A stretch of DNA of 64,000 bases from Oreocharis arfaki (Eukaryota; Chordata; Aves; Passeriformes; Paramythiidae). Shown piece by piece: positions 37,201 through 51,100 of the stretch. A program made the position numbers and the translations under genes. The DNA is taken from assembly GCA_013398015.1 (NCBI GenBank), contig VZRR01004498.1, forward strand, positions 1-64,000, read 5' to 3'. The stretch's first letter is position 1; every line of letters starts with the position of its first letter. The notes under the pieces are model-generated. The model was given only the letters and a program-made list of their open reading frames with translations, was not told the origin of the DNA and did not search any database.

Positions 37201-37539
37201 GTGCTTATGAAAAGTTCAAGTAGTTAATTTTGTTCAGGCACTAAAAAATTAAAGATATAGCAGTACTCCCCATTTGATTTGCTAAGCACAACGAGACAAA
37301 ATACTACTGGAAGCAACTGTAGTCCTTAAAAAATGTTCTTTTCATCTGGCCGTAGGGAACTGGACATGTCATGTTTGTGTTTACCTAGTTATGTCTCTCT
37401 CCTTGGCTGATAACAAGCTTCTCTTTGACACTTGTAATAGCTGATTTTTCCACCCTTGGGATTTTTGCTTAAAGGTAGATCACTCAGAGCCAGAGGGCTG
37501 AATTTGGTATGGTACATTTGATGTAAATGGGCAGGCAAT
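28245..37539. other. Gene-free AT-rich stretch
   Basis: Over 9 kb without a supportable exon or well-defined repeat. Bases 28620-28760 share a short block with the ERVK-like LTRs (see findings). Bases 30135-30400 are rich in ATTA-type words. Open frames reach at most 115 codons (31135-31482) and look random. Confidence 0.45.
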
Positions 37540-38120
37540 TCCCTTGGCTTGGCTTTATGGCTTTGCAGCTGCCCTGCCCTCACCCTCCCAGGCTGTGCAG
37601 CAGGGCACAGCCGAGCTCTTGGACAGGACCATGTCCTGCTGTGACACCACGAGCCCAGGATTATCCTGCAGTTCCACTGAGGCTTGTGTTTGCTCTCAAG
37701 GAGTATCTACACATCGTTATCTGCACTCTTTTTAAACAGGAGACTTGGAAACAAGTTATCACATCTGCCTCTGGTTGGTTGGTCGGTTTTGGGCTTTTTT
37801 TGCTTCCTGGATGAAGGAAGAGTAATCATGGGATGACAGGCATGGCATGTTTGCAGCCCGGTGTATTTTTTCCCAACAGCATGTTCTGGATTCAAGGTGT
37901 GGTCTCAACACTAAATACTCTTCTACCTAAGGTGCAGTGCCTCGGTGCCGTTGGATTGCCTGTCATACAGCCTGTTTCTTACTGCTCCTCAGAAGACCTC
38001 TCATGCACTATGTGTATTTTGTTTGTTGGTTTAAATTTCTTTATCAATTTAATTATTAAAAAAGAAAGAAAAAAGAGGAAAAAAAAAACCAGACCCAACA
38101 ACAAACCAAAATCAAAACTC
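37540..38120. other. GC-rich pocket followed by A-rich low-complexity tract
   Basis: Bases about 37560-37690 are clearly richer in G and C than their surroundings. At 38057-38120 the + strand becomes almost pure A with interspersed G and C. The order (GC-rich body, then A-rich end on the same strand) would fit a processed retrocopy or non-LTR element. However, none of the three forward frames gives a recognisable protein and the two parts are about 370 bp apart. I do not assign a family. Confidence 0.3.
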
Positions 38121-41100
38121 CCCAAGTTTTTCTAGCACCTGCTACACTGGTGTTTTGTTTCTCTGTCAGACTCAGGTCCTGGAACTAACTCCCTGTGTTG
38201 ATTAGAGCCTTAAAGACTTTCTGACTTTTTTTTTTCTCTGCTTCATAAAACATATGATTGATTACAGAAGACTGTGAGAGACCGAAATAGCTGGAAGAAG
38301 TTTAACTGCTGGTTTTGGAGCCAAATCTAAAACCTTGCATGTAATTCTGAGAGTCAGCAGGATTTTCCAGATTTGCAAACTGGAAGGATTACCAGAAGGG
38401 GGAAAAAAATCTAATGTCTGCATGGAAGCAATCGTAGAGATGTTGCAGAGGCTATACAGACAGCTTTCAGAGTTACTTTAAAAGAATCTGGAGTACATAA
38501 AATGGGTAGAGCCTTCAAGGAAAAGTTATGTATCAGATGATTGGTGCCACATTGCTATCAGTTGTGCCATGGCTGTTTGAAGAATCACTTTGCTCCTTGA
38601 ATATCATGATAGTTAACTACTGTGCAACAGCTGTCAAAATGCATATTTAAGAAATAGCACACATTCCCCAAGATTGTCAGAGCCCCTCTTGCTTTTTTAC
38701 AGGAGGTTCATTAATTTTTAATTAATAGTTTAGACTTTTAATCAGTGTGGCACTTAATTATAAAGATGCCACATAGAGTTACCAAGATGCCATTTTTCAT
38801 GTTCCTTGGCTTGTTCCTTGGCTCTGTTAAACTCCTGCTAGGATTGCTCAGTGTGTATTTACACCTACTATGATTGCAAAATGGGCATAATTTTTCATCA
38901 GCTTTTGTATCAGTTCTCCCAAGACAAATTACATGCCAAAATGCAGACCTTGTGTTCTTGCATCCCTGTGAACACAATGACATGACTTACAAATGCTAAC
39001 ATGCAGAAATTATTTATGTAACAGTGTGTATTTATGTAACGGTCTGATTTTAATAAAGTAGGATAGAAATCTAACTTTTTAAAACTAAATGAACAGAAAT
39101 GACCAAAAAACATTAGAGTGACTAGTGCTTGCTTACCAGTGAAAAAAGTTTTTGCTAGATCTATCTTCTGCTTATTATAAAAAACATGATATTAAATTTC
39201 AGTGTTTTCTGCAAGTAGAATATAAGAGAATTTGTCCTGTCTAGATGTTTTTTACCACAGCAAAAAGCTGATCTTCAATGTTAGATGTCGTGTATCAGGT
39301 TTCGAGTGGAAGCTTTGTTTAACTCATGATGATTTAAGGCCAATGATACAGATAAGCTGTGAAGTTAGAGTTGATTGCTTTTAAATATGACAAACTTAGC
39401 CTACTTTGGAAACAACATACAAGGTATCAGGTGCACAGGCTGCTCATCAAATCGGGAAAGGTAGTAGCAAGATTCAAAACCCAACACATGTTGGGAACAA
39501 TCTTTATGATTTTCACTGGGAAGGCAGTGAGATTGGTTGAAACAGAGTAGTGTTTTATTCCTGTAGAGCACAGAATTGTTGGGAAAGGGGATGAAGTGGT
39601 TGTCTACATGGGAAGAATAAAGTTATGATTTTAAATGCCCAGTAGAGCTGTGATTTACCACTGAGGAATGAAAGACTGGGAAATGAAAGGATTGGTTTTG
39701 TTCCCTCACTGGCAAGTAGACATTTTTGTCTGTATGACTTTACTCTGGTTTGGAATGGTTGTTCAGATCAAGACACAGAAAATTCAGGGTGGGACCACAG
39801 GCTTTTACGGAACTTCCCACACAATGTTTCTGTGTTTCTTTCAAAATCTGACTTAATTTCTCAGATGGGTGCCTTGCTGTGCGATCATCCTCTTCATTGT
39901 ACAGGGGGTATATTCTTCTCAGAGCAAAAGGAAGTCTGAGGGTGTAGTTATATAAAAGAGATTTTCTTTGGGGATGCTTCACATACTTACTGGGTTTTTA
40001 ATAGGAATAGGTATGCTTACCTTCGGGATTCTTGATTATTTTAGTGTATATTGCTGCTTCTGAGCAACCATTTTGGTGGCTAGTCATGCTACATGAGAAA
40101 TTCATGGTGCTAAGGGAGTATTATAAGTTTCCTCGTTCAGAAGATGCGTTTCCAAATTTATGAAATAAATTAGTGTTAGAAGCCAGGCTTTTTTAGCCTG
40201 ATAATCAGAATGTCATCTGATTGTGCTAACATTACCACCAAAGATGCAAAATGTGTCCTTCAAAGCAGGTGATATAAAGGTTGCTATATTTTGGGTCTTT
40301 CTTGGTGCTTCTGTGTCTTACCATATCCACCTCTATTTTCTGTGTAGGATGTGCCAAAGAAAAGGGTTGGAACAATCTTCTCCACGGGATAGGATGCAGT
40401 AATTCTGTGATCAATAAATATACCTCCTTTTTAAGAGTATGTCTTTGTACCAGTTTGCGTTGAGATTGTGACTGACAGTGATTGTGGGTGGCAGTTAGAG
40501 ATCAGCAAATATTATGAGTTGTTATTAGTTTCCCTTACTTTTTCAATCTTGTGCCAAGGCAGAACTTTCTGTCAAGGGAGTGAGTGCTCAACGTGATCAT
40601 GTCATTTGGAATAATGGCTCAAAAGTGTGTATCAGCTTGTTCATAGGCAGCCAAAAAGCTCAAATAATATGTAGCTCAAAAATATTTCAAAAGCGTGCTT
40701 GAAAATCTCCAGATTACCTTTTTTCCCCACCTGTCTTAAAACATATGTTATATATCCATTAAACACAATCATACAATGAAGAGCCATCACTGGAACAAGC
40801 AGTCAGAATAAAACATTGACTTCCATTCATTTTAAGTTGTGAGCTGCAAGAAAAATAAATGTAAATAGGGAAGATAGAGATAAAGCCAAGTATAATCACA
40901 TTTAACACTAAAAAAGCTCTGTCTGATTTATTCACAAAATTCCACCTGTGAAAAACAGTCTTTGCTTGGGTTTCTGGCTCCTCTGACATTTGATTTAAGC
41001 TGGAATTAAGCAGCCCTTATTAGAACTTTGGTGGAATGTATTATACTTAATAAATGTATAGCATGTGTACCTGATATGGATGCCAGCACTGTAAATCCTA

Positions 41101-44100
41101 TTATTAACATCCAATTATGTTGATGAATAGCAACTTAAACTATAATTTCTTAGACCTATAAATTTTCAGTTTTAATGTGCTGCCATTTGTGAGTTTGCTG
41201 TATTTGAAAACCAAGGTAGTAAGTGACAACAGTGGCTCACTACCAAATGTGTGACATGCCCAAGGGCAGGGGTGACTCTGGTTCTTGGTGGGAACAGAAG
41301 AAACAGTGGAAGGAAAGAGGAAGCAAATAATATCAAGGCAGCATGTTTTAAAGCCTTTCTGTGACTGAAGTGCTTCAACTGAAGCTGTTTGTGGTGTGGC
41401 AAGCTTTCAGGATGGATAAATTTCTGGCAAAACTGTAGTGCAGCTGGAAATAGTTGCCACTGAGCTGTTTTTTGTGTTTGGCAGGAAGCACTGATTTAGG
41501 TTTCATCTTTATAATACATTTTTATACAGATGTTGTTAATATCAAATTAAAGTCAGGAGTAAAATAAATGTATACTGGCTTTGATTAACTCGTGTCATTT
41601 CCTGAGTGCTCTTCGCTGTCTTGAATGATAGAACAAATGCAAAATATGAAGTGCCTCTATCAAGGCATTCACAACTCTTTTAGGTTTCTGTAGGATCATT
41701 GATAGCATCCCATACCTATTTGGCAAAAATTTTCAAGTCTAGTGAGAAGTGGGCAGGGCCTTCCAACTGAAGTTGTTACTGCGGACTTCCCTCTGGAGCT
41801 GTGGGAAAATAATCTGGGATGATTGAGCATGGGCTCTAGTTTTCTCAGTGACTAGGTGTCATTGTTTAAGGAAATAGATGGCCCAAGAGGAGAATTAGAG
41901 AGGCTGGCTCTTTTTTTTTTTTTCCATATTTCTTTCTTTTGTAAATGTGGGTGGTGAATATCTCTTGAAACTTAATTTGTTTAGAAGTAGATGGCACATG
42001 GCAGGAAAAAGTATCTGGCTGCTCCCAGGATGAGGGGTGTTGCTGGGTGTTTGTTTTTGAATACATTATCAGTAACTTGAGCAAATGGGAATTGTTGGCT
42101 GACAGATTTTCTGTTGGAAATTAAATCTTGACTATAGAGAACATGATGATGAATAGCATCCCTGTTTTGTGAATTTCATTTAGGTCCTGAGCTTTTTTTT
42201 TAATTAAATGAAAAATACTTTTTGGTCTTGTGAATAAATGTGTCCTGACTGAAATAAAATTATGTGTTTTAGCTAAACTACTCAATAAAAAATGTTGCCC
42301 TATCCCATGTATGATGCCTGTTGGAAGCTCACAGGATATGTAATGACAGGAATATAATTTGGGTGCATATCACATTCTCCTGTATAGTCGTAACCAGGAC
42401 TTTATCCACAGAAAATCTGAGGGCAGGTGAGAGGGAAAGGTGTTGTCCCTCGACAACACGTAAATCAATTCTACCACTTGCTTTAGTGGAGGGATCACAA
42501 TTAAGCCCTGTAACACACTGATTCAGGGATAAAAATAAACATCTGCAGAAAGACAGTGTAATAAAATTGGCTCAATTTTTTCAAGACTCACTTATAGAAA
42601 GGGAGTGTTTCCCAAGGAGTTAAAAAAATTTCTGTTATTCTAGGATTTTTTTCATGACAAAATGTAAATTATTTTAATGTAGGCTACTAATTCTAGTCAC
42701 TAAAATACTCTTATTTCCTTTAATAGTATTTTATAAAGCATTCTGAGCAATGTGAAGAGAATGAGACCATTTTGAGTTGCAAATTAATCCCTTTTGATAA
42801 TTGGTCATCTTTAGAAGTAGAATGTCTAGCAGGATACTTTAAAACCAAGAGTATGAGCTAATAATGTTCTTCTCACTAGACTGGGAAGAACAGGTCTTCT
42901 GTCTTAACACTAACTCCTCGATTTGTCTAAAAATGTAATGAAGTCTACTTCGTGCTGTCTTTACTGGCTTCTGTTTAATCTTAATAGGTTTCTCCATTAG
43001 AGATTTATGCCCCAAAGGTATTATAATGTATTTTAGTATTGCACTCCAAAGGAGACAGTTACAGTACTTGCATACAGCAGCACTGAGGACAAAGGTAAGT
43101 TTTACTATTTTTGAGCAATAAATGTGAAGCAGAAAACAGTGATATAATGAGGCCTCAGATTAGATCAGTAACTGTGATTCAAAGTTGAGTCCTGTTGGAT
43201 TTTAGGAAATCCTGTGGGGTTTTAAATGTTGCCTGAGTTGACTTTTGATGTGACCCACTGACAGTTTTCGTCATGAATTGACGTGTTAAGTATATTTGCC
43301 TTTAGTCTCAGCTAAGTACATCAGGAGTCTCGGGTCCCAGGTCTCATTTAAAAACAAGGTTTTAAATGTGATGGATACAGACACAACTTAGGGACACCAA
43401 GCCTAAAGCTATGAGTACAAAATCAAGCAACAGGAAATAAAATTTATTTTTCTCTTTTGTTTTCCTTGACAGAATTTTTGGATATCTCTTACTACTGTTG
43501 TTAAGATTTTTATTAGCTTCAAAGTAGTTCTGTTTTAACTGCTTATTTATGTCTGGTTAAACACTGCAATCACCTTTTGGTGAATTGGAGAACTTTGAGG
43601 TTTTGCATCCATCACTGTTGGCAACCCTCTTCAAAAAATGTTAGAATAAAGCCTCAGCTGGAGCTGTGGGAGATTAAGTGACGGTTGCTGAAACAATTGT
43701 GTTCTTACAATTCCAAGTAATTTGGCAGAATGATTGTGTTTTGTTGCATTTTGCTGATGCAGAAATTAACTTTTTTCATTACTTTCCTGTCCTCAAGAGT
43801 AGCTGCCCCTCTTCTGTCTGACTTAGTTATCTGCTGTAGCAGTTGGTGGGGACAGTGTGAGTCCTTGTGTGTGATATTCTAACAGGTCTTGCAGGTATTT
43901 TGGTCTTTCTCCGCTGGAAAGAGAATTTCAAAATTCAGTGAAAGTTCTTGATGGTTTTGGGAGAGGATGGAGAGCACTGCTCTAAAATATCAGGATGTTT
44001 ACATTTATATATACACATACACACAGACAGATGTTTCAAAGCTCTTGCATATGTCCAGTCTTCGTTAGGATTGCCTTCTTTTGCAGTTTGGTAATGAAAC

Positions 44101-47100
44101 TCATATTTAAAAATAGTTCCCCGGAAGGCTATCAAGACACTGAGCATGATCTACTAGTGAAAAATTATTCCTCATTTCCCTCCCAGGGGAGGCCTTAGAG
44201 TTACATGCAATTTTCATATTTTTATTTTTATGGCTTATAGTTTACCTGAAACTGAGAAAATCTTTGTCATAAATTAAAAAGACAAATAAGCTCTCTACAG
44301 AACATAGCAAAGGGTATAATTATATTCTCGTCATTGTACAAGGGAGGCATTTATGAGTACTTGGTGGTTTAAGTGAGATGTTATGCTTGCCTCTTTTATG
44401 AGTAGTTACTTTATAGAACAGCTTTAATTGTGGGTTTCATTTTATTTATTAACAGCAAAGTCTTATTTCTGTTATTGTGCCTGTGAACATCTGCAGCTCA
44501 TGTCATGGTCTTATCTGAAAGGACTGTGACCTGTCCTATCAAATCAACACAATATTTGTGGTTATCAGCATGATATTCCAATTAGCTTTTAATTAAATGT
44601 GGTGTTGCTCTTGCCTTTCCAGTTTCCGAGGCACTGATGTCTGTTTCTGTTGTTGAAAATCCAGCTGTTGTCCTTTGAGGCTGCTCATCCTATCTCAGAC
44701 TATTCTCATATTTTCAGTGTGCCATTTAAGCTACTGCTTTGCCCTGTCTAGATGTTCTGGATCTACTGACTTCCTTTGCTCAGTATGTACTACAGTTAAC
44801 AGAATGAAATAAAAGCTTCAGCTTTAAGTCCTTGGCTTAAAGTTTGTCCACTACTTTGTCTCCTAGTTTTCTTTTTCATTTCTACTTTTAAAATACAGCT
44901 GACCTTTTCTTATAACATAAAGTTGTAGGAACATATGGTTTTGCTGGTAAAAGTGCATTATGTCTAAATATCTTCTCTGATATCTGAACAATAACATGGC
45001 CCTAAAGTTTCAGCAATGGGTTTTGAATTTGTAGAAAAATAGTTGTCCTGATTTCACACTGTACTACTTGGACTGAGTACAGGATTTTCAGTTGCCATGT
45101 ATTAAACCCCACAGAAACAAAGCTGTGTGTGTCAGGCTTGCTATCTGTCATAGTGTAGGCAGCAGTGAATTTCTCAGTGGTTAAAAGATTTGGTGTTAAT
45201 GAACGGCAATGGAAGGAAAACACGCTTTTCATGCTAAGTATTTCATAGTGAAAAAAAAAGCAAAGAAACCATGTATTTTGTTCATAAGCTCTTGACTTGA
45301 GCTCAACAGAAACAACATGACCAAAATGTTGTGGCAATTTCTGTCACTGGCTGTTTTGATTCTCAAAGTGGCGTAGCTATTTAGAGAAGAAGTGTTGAGG
45401 AAAAGCAACTGCACACCCTAAGGCAAAGTGGCTGGGTTAAGTTGTTTGGGTTTAGGGGTTTAGATTTCATTCTGACTTGGGATAAACGCAGACATGTAAA
45501 CAACATCAGGGTAGAGTATAGGGCAGGACAACTTACTGCTGTTTAAAATACAGTGCAAAACTGGCTGAAGCTGGTGGCCAGACTAGTTTCATACAGTATG
45601 TCATCATGAAACTTTTGATTTTTCTGTTCCTGAAAGAAAGATGACACATAGGGTTGACTTTTGTGTGTAAATGGGACTTGCACAAGGACTGCTTTGTAAC
45701 TTGGATTCTGGATTCCACCACTGCTACCTAAATGATATAAAACATGATAGTGGCTTTTGCAAAGATCCTCAAGACCTTGCTTGTCTTAGTGCTTACTGGA
45801 AGAAAAATTTACATACTCGAAAGCTTGTCAGCATTTCTGGTGTGGGTTTTCCTCTCTGTCTCTATGTTTTTCACCTTTCAACTCACAGGCTGCCACAGGT
45901 CTGACAATGTTCCTACTCACTCTGAAGGGACAATTATACTTCAGCACTGGGTGAATCAAACCATTGATCAAACTACAAGTTTTCTGATCAAACTACTATG
46001 TTTTCTAATGCATATTCCTATGACTCAAAAAACCCCCAAACTAAACTTTATATAATTTATCCACTTGCTTGCATGGCTTCTTTTTAGAAGTAGTCCAAGG
46101 CTGTTGTATGTTATCACTTCTTGGTAAATCCCAAGTGTTGTAAATTCCAACTTGTTTGCAAGTAGTTATGAGTAAAAATAATGCTGTGAGGCTTTATGCA
46201 GCTCTTCAAAATAGAAGAGAGAGAACTGAAGAGCCATGATTTAAGATAAAGAGTGTGATTGAGCAGTAAGTGCATTTGAATATGTTCCTGTAGCTGTTAA
46301 AGAAATACAGTGATTTGGGAGTTGCTTTATTTTAAGAATCCCTTAGCCTTGAAGTCAGTATCCACAGCAGATGCCGAATTACCTAATTTGAAACTGATGT
46401 GTGCAACTCAGGGAAGACAGGTCCCAGCAGCCACAGCAGCTCCTCTGGTAGTTTCCAAATTCCTTGAGATGTTATAGTTGGGATGTAGAAAGCAGCTCTT
46501 CAGTCTGCATTCAAACTGTGGTCTTTCTGCTGGGACTGACAAATGAGAAATGTTACGCGATCTAAGAAGTGAGCTGAGGCCACCAGTTCTTCCCATATGT
46601 CACTGAGCTGCTGCCAGGAGTTAATGACTTTTACCCATTACTGTTCTGAGCTTGCTTTATAATGAGCAAATAGTGACAAGCTACCTAGCTCGTTAATCCT
46701 AGAGCTACGAAAAGTCTTTTTTAGTTCTCTCAGAATTATTCCATGCCTTCATCAGAAGCATTTTAGTGCTTCCAGAAGGCTGAAGGATGTTTGGGAAGCA
46801 GAGTCCTGGAAGGATGCTAGGCAAGCAGGCTTCTTCTGTTCAGTGTGGGTTGTTTTTTTAATGCTGTATTACGCAACATAGCTACAAGTGAGGAAACATT
46901 AACTTTGGTCAGCATTTTGGATTAGTAATTAGTTATATTTTCAGTTCTTACTTCTAGAAAGGAAGCTGAAATGATTTTAAAGTAAAATTAGAAACAGTCT
47001 TCTGGCAATGAGTAGTGGGACCCCTGGCATCACATGGGACAGACAGAGGAAGGGTATATACTTTCAGGTCACAGGTATGCTCTGAAAGACATCAAACTTG

Positions 47101-47879
47101 CAAACCTGCAAGTCATAGACAGGAAAGTATGTAACAGAGTACAGAAACTCATCCATAGGGAAATCAAGACCCAGACTGCTTCTTCCATGTACTGCAGCTA
47201 GCTAATTTTCAGCTGTGTTTCTAGAGGCACTTTCCCCACCTTATCTTTCTTTCATTTTGGATGTAATAGAGATTTCCTTCCTGTGTGGAGAATACTGATG
47301 TGAGCTACTTGTTTGCTCACAGAAGCTGTCCCAGAAGTCCATTTCCACCTGAGGCTGGGGGGTGACAGGGGGAAACAGTAGAGGACTACACCCTTTTGCA
47401 TCATTTGATCCATGTAATGGTCTAGGGCTCATATATATATTCCTCTATCATGGAGTCTAGTGTGAATTTGGCCTCAAATACAAAAGGAATGATTAGTGGT
47501 AATGCTTCAGGGCAACAGTTTAGTCTATATATAAGTCCATGGTGTCACTTAATCAACAAGTGCCTGCACATTGAGCTTTGCAAAATAGGCAGAGAAACAG
47601 TATGAACTGTGCCAGTGTGAATCACCAGCAGCAGAAACCCATACCCTGTATCAGACTTTACTTGCTCCTCCTGGGTTCTGCTGTTCTTTTTTTTAATTGA
47701 TTTTCATCTTACTAATTGATATTGCTTTTAAACACAGTGTTAGTAGCTGAACTTCAGTGCTCCCAGACCCCCTGTGTTAGGTCATGTTTGACTTCTGTAA
47801 TAAGCAGGTCAAAACAGTTTGCTGGAGACAAGATGGTTTCTCACATCTGTTATTAACAGCTGACATTACTGAACGTTTT
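38121..47879. other. Gene-free AT-rich stretch
   Basis: Nearly 10 kb with no supportable exon. Small simple repeats include a T13 run near 41911-41923, a TA/CA tract at about 44005-44033 and a short AT run near 47432-47440. A strong donor-like AAGGTAAGT at about 43093-43101 has no convincing exon behind it. Confidence 0.45.
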
Positions 47880-48120
47880 AGACAAGGTCCTTTCTCCTAC
47901 AGGCTCTCGTGTGCTTGCTTTCTTGCTCTCACTTGCCCTCACTGTTGCTCTCGCCATCGCTCTTGCCTGCTCTCGTGTGCTTCCTTGCTCTCCCTCATGC
48001 TCTTCCCCACTAGCTCTTGCTCCCTCTTCTTGCTCTCTCCCCCTCTCATCCTGTCTCACTCACAGTCACTCTTTCTCATGCCCTCTTGCACACTGCCTTT
48101 TATAAGCACTCTCTTTCCCT
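47880..48120. repeat. Pyrimidine-rich degenerate tandem repeat
   Basis: The + strand is almost entirely C and T with recurring words such as CTTGCTCTC, CTCTCGTGTGCTT (twice, about 47903-47915 and 47971-47983) and CTCTTGC, indicating an imperfect tandem array. The overlapping open frames (47784-48212 +, 47853-48059 -) encode Ser/Leu/Cys-rich or Arg/Glu-rich low-complexity peptides and are not genes. Confidence 0.7.
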
Positions 48121-51100
48121 CCATTTCCCCATTAAGCTGTCAAAACCAGATTCCTGAATTCCAGCTGCCTAGAAAATCCTTTAAAATATCTTCTCAATTC
48201 ATAAGCTTTTAGAGATGCATAGTCGTACTCATGCTGTAGGCCTGTCTCTCATAGGCTCAATTACCTTGTACATATTGTTACTGCAAAATGTTTTTTCTGA
48301 AAAGTGAGACACATTTAATTGGATTGTAGACTGACTCACATTTTACAATGAAAGCAACTACATTTTATTCTGTAATTACAGTCCTGGAACACTTTCTGTT
48401 TCTTCTTTCTTCTGCAAACTAAAGCTCAGCATCACGTGCACTGTGCATGTGATTTTTGGTTTTAAGTAGCCCCAGCCAAGCTTTCATCAGTTTCAGCTGT
48501 CTGACATACGTAAAATTGAAGATATAGTTTTTGAAAGTGTTTTTGGATTTTTAAGTTCTGAAATTTATTTTCCTTATTTCTTGTAAGAAAAACAAATGTG
48601 AAATTACCTGGTTATTCATAGTTTCTTACCCACCTTTTTTTTTTCCACCCCAGTAAACAAAATGAAAGAAAACAAAGGACTGATTTTTCCATTTTGTCAG
48701 AAATCAGTTCCCTTCAAAACCAAGCCAATATTACTTGTTAAAATAGTCATACAGCTAGAAGTCACTTGCGTGGGTGCATTGGTTTGATTTACATCATAAA
48801 GTAGGCAGTGTCTAATTTATTTTGTTTTGTAGAATAAGTTTTAGGTGTGAAACCATGTTTGTATTCTCAGAGACATGATACAAGTGACTTCTTACACGTC
48901 TTTGTTGTTGAGAGAATTCTGAGGACACACAGACTCAGATCCGACACGATAAACTGTATTTCCTCGAACTGTCACATGAAAATCAACGACTTGTACTAGT
49001 GTATATTCATGATTTTTCTGCCTGTGATTGTTCATTTAATAAGTATGGTTTTGTATGCAAGGGACGTACAAAGAAATGGGGAGGTTGAAAAAGGACTTGT
49101 GAAGTATAAAGACAATACTTTTGCAGCTGAGGTTAACAATGTGTTCAACTCATGTCACTAATTTAGTCTTAAAGATTAATTTACAAATGTCAGTATTAGA
49201 AGTTTATACTTGAAAGTCACAAGTTCTAATCCTTATTTAAAATCTGTCTATACTCTATGCATGTGTTTAATTCCAAAGTCTTAGGAATAAATCTTTTGTC
49301 TGATTTTCATAGGCTGTGGCTGGATCACTAGTAGAAATAAAGGATGTGTCTTCTGCAATAAATATTGGAAAATACTTTTTTGTGATGGGCAAGCAAACAA
49401 GCTAAACTTGTGTCAGGTTGGGCTGTTTTTTTCACTAAACAACTGGGCTCATGGGATTTTATATTTTGCAGTTGAGTGGATAGCACTTAAGCATATCACA
49501 AGCTGAAAATGCCCCACTGTTCTGTTTTTCTTGCTGAATTCCTGAGCACACAGATTTTTTTTCTGCTGGAGAGCTGCAGGAGCACAGGATACCCACCTCA
49601 GCAGGATGTGCTGGCTCACAGAGAGAAATAGATGGGATAAGGTTTTCTGAATATGATTGACTAGAGACAGGTTGGTGCTGTTTCTAAATCCATATATGCA
49701 ATTGCATACCAGGGCAAATAAATTTCCTTTCATGCAAACAGTGTCTTCAGAATACGTGTATTGAGTCTGTAGTTAGCCAAAAAATGTTTGACAAAACCAT
49801 TTTGACCATCCTTAATGATTAAATGTGGCTATTAAAATAAAAGGGAATAAATAATTACATGATATAGCACTTTCTATCCAGTTACCTTCCAATGACCCTT
49901 GCCTTTTGGCCCAGGAATGTGTGACAGATGTGAGTAGAGTTGTTTTTGTGGATATATTTTGAATGACTTGGAAAAATTATTCCTTACATTCCTGGTACTT
50001 GTGCACAAATTTAAAAGAACCACAAGGAAATGTGATGTGTTTTTATTTTATATATTTTTCTGAATTGTGACAGTTGGATATTATCCGTATGCTGTCTGTT
50101 AACCAATATTGCAACACTCTCAGCAATAATTCATCTAGTGGAAATATTTCACTAAGCTCTAACTTAGGGTTCTCAAAAGAATTTGAAGCTTCTGGGTTTT
50201 TTTCTCTCTTTTTTTTTTTTAAACCAACTGTTGCAGTCCTTTGCTACTGTGGTAAGCACAAAAGGGTACCTAAATTACTATAAACACAAAAGCTAAATTG
50301 TCTTGACATCAGATGTTCCAGAGTAGATTTTTGACAAAAATGGGGTGTGGACTGTTTTTCCAGCCCTAAAGGGATAATTTAATGAGTGCATTAGTTTCTG
50401 GTATATTTTCTTCAATATTGCAAGCGAGCTTTTTTTTTCTTTTTTTTAAATTACTTGATTAAAGACAAAGTAAATCTTTCCAAATATTGAGTCTAACGTG
50501 CATGTTCCTTCTTCATAAAAGCAGTGAAATTTTGTATTTTCTCATGTGATCAACAGTTTTCCTGATTTTTTTTTTTAAACCAAACAAAACTATAGCAAAA
50601 GAAAAAAAAACATAAAGAGGAATTTCCTAAAGACATCTGGGGGAAAGAGAAATAATATTTGAGAGTATTTTTTAATATCACTCTGAGGTAGTGGTCAGTC
50701 ATACTGGTTTTTTTCTTTTTCTATCAAAAATGTCTGTGGAACCCTCTTGTTCTTAGAGAGCAGGAGATCATAAATGACCACATTTCTCCTGGAGTGTGAC
50801 AACTGCCTGTTTTTATCTCCAACTGACTTTGCTATTCCTGAAGCAGCTCCATAAAATACAATAGTCTAGCACACCAATGAGTCTGCTTCCTAAACAAGGC
50901 AACCCCTAGAAATCTGTTTGGCTTTTGTTTTCAGCATAATCTTTACTCTAAGCAAATGTAGAATTCACCTGTAATAATGCAGTGTGTATTTAAGATACTA
51001 CAAATATCAGTGAACAACCTTTAATAGGACATAACAGTTGTCAGGATGTGTTGGTAAAGGTTTCCCAGAAGAGACTATATTTCAGCTAGAAAAGGGCAAA

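Noticed and set aside
43000..43101. Possible small non-coding exon ending in the donor-like AAGGTAAGT
   Set aside because: One good donor word is expected by chance at this scale; no clear acceptor tract and no coding frame.
44610..44815. Acceptor-like pyrimidine tract with AG, followed by AATAAA-like signal about 180 bp later
   Set aside because: Could mimic a terminal lncRNA exon, but nothing beyond chance-level motifs supports it.
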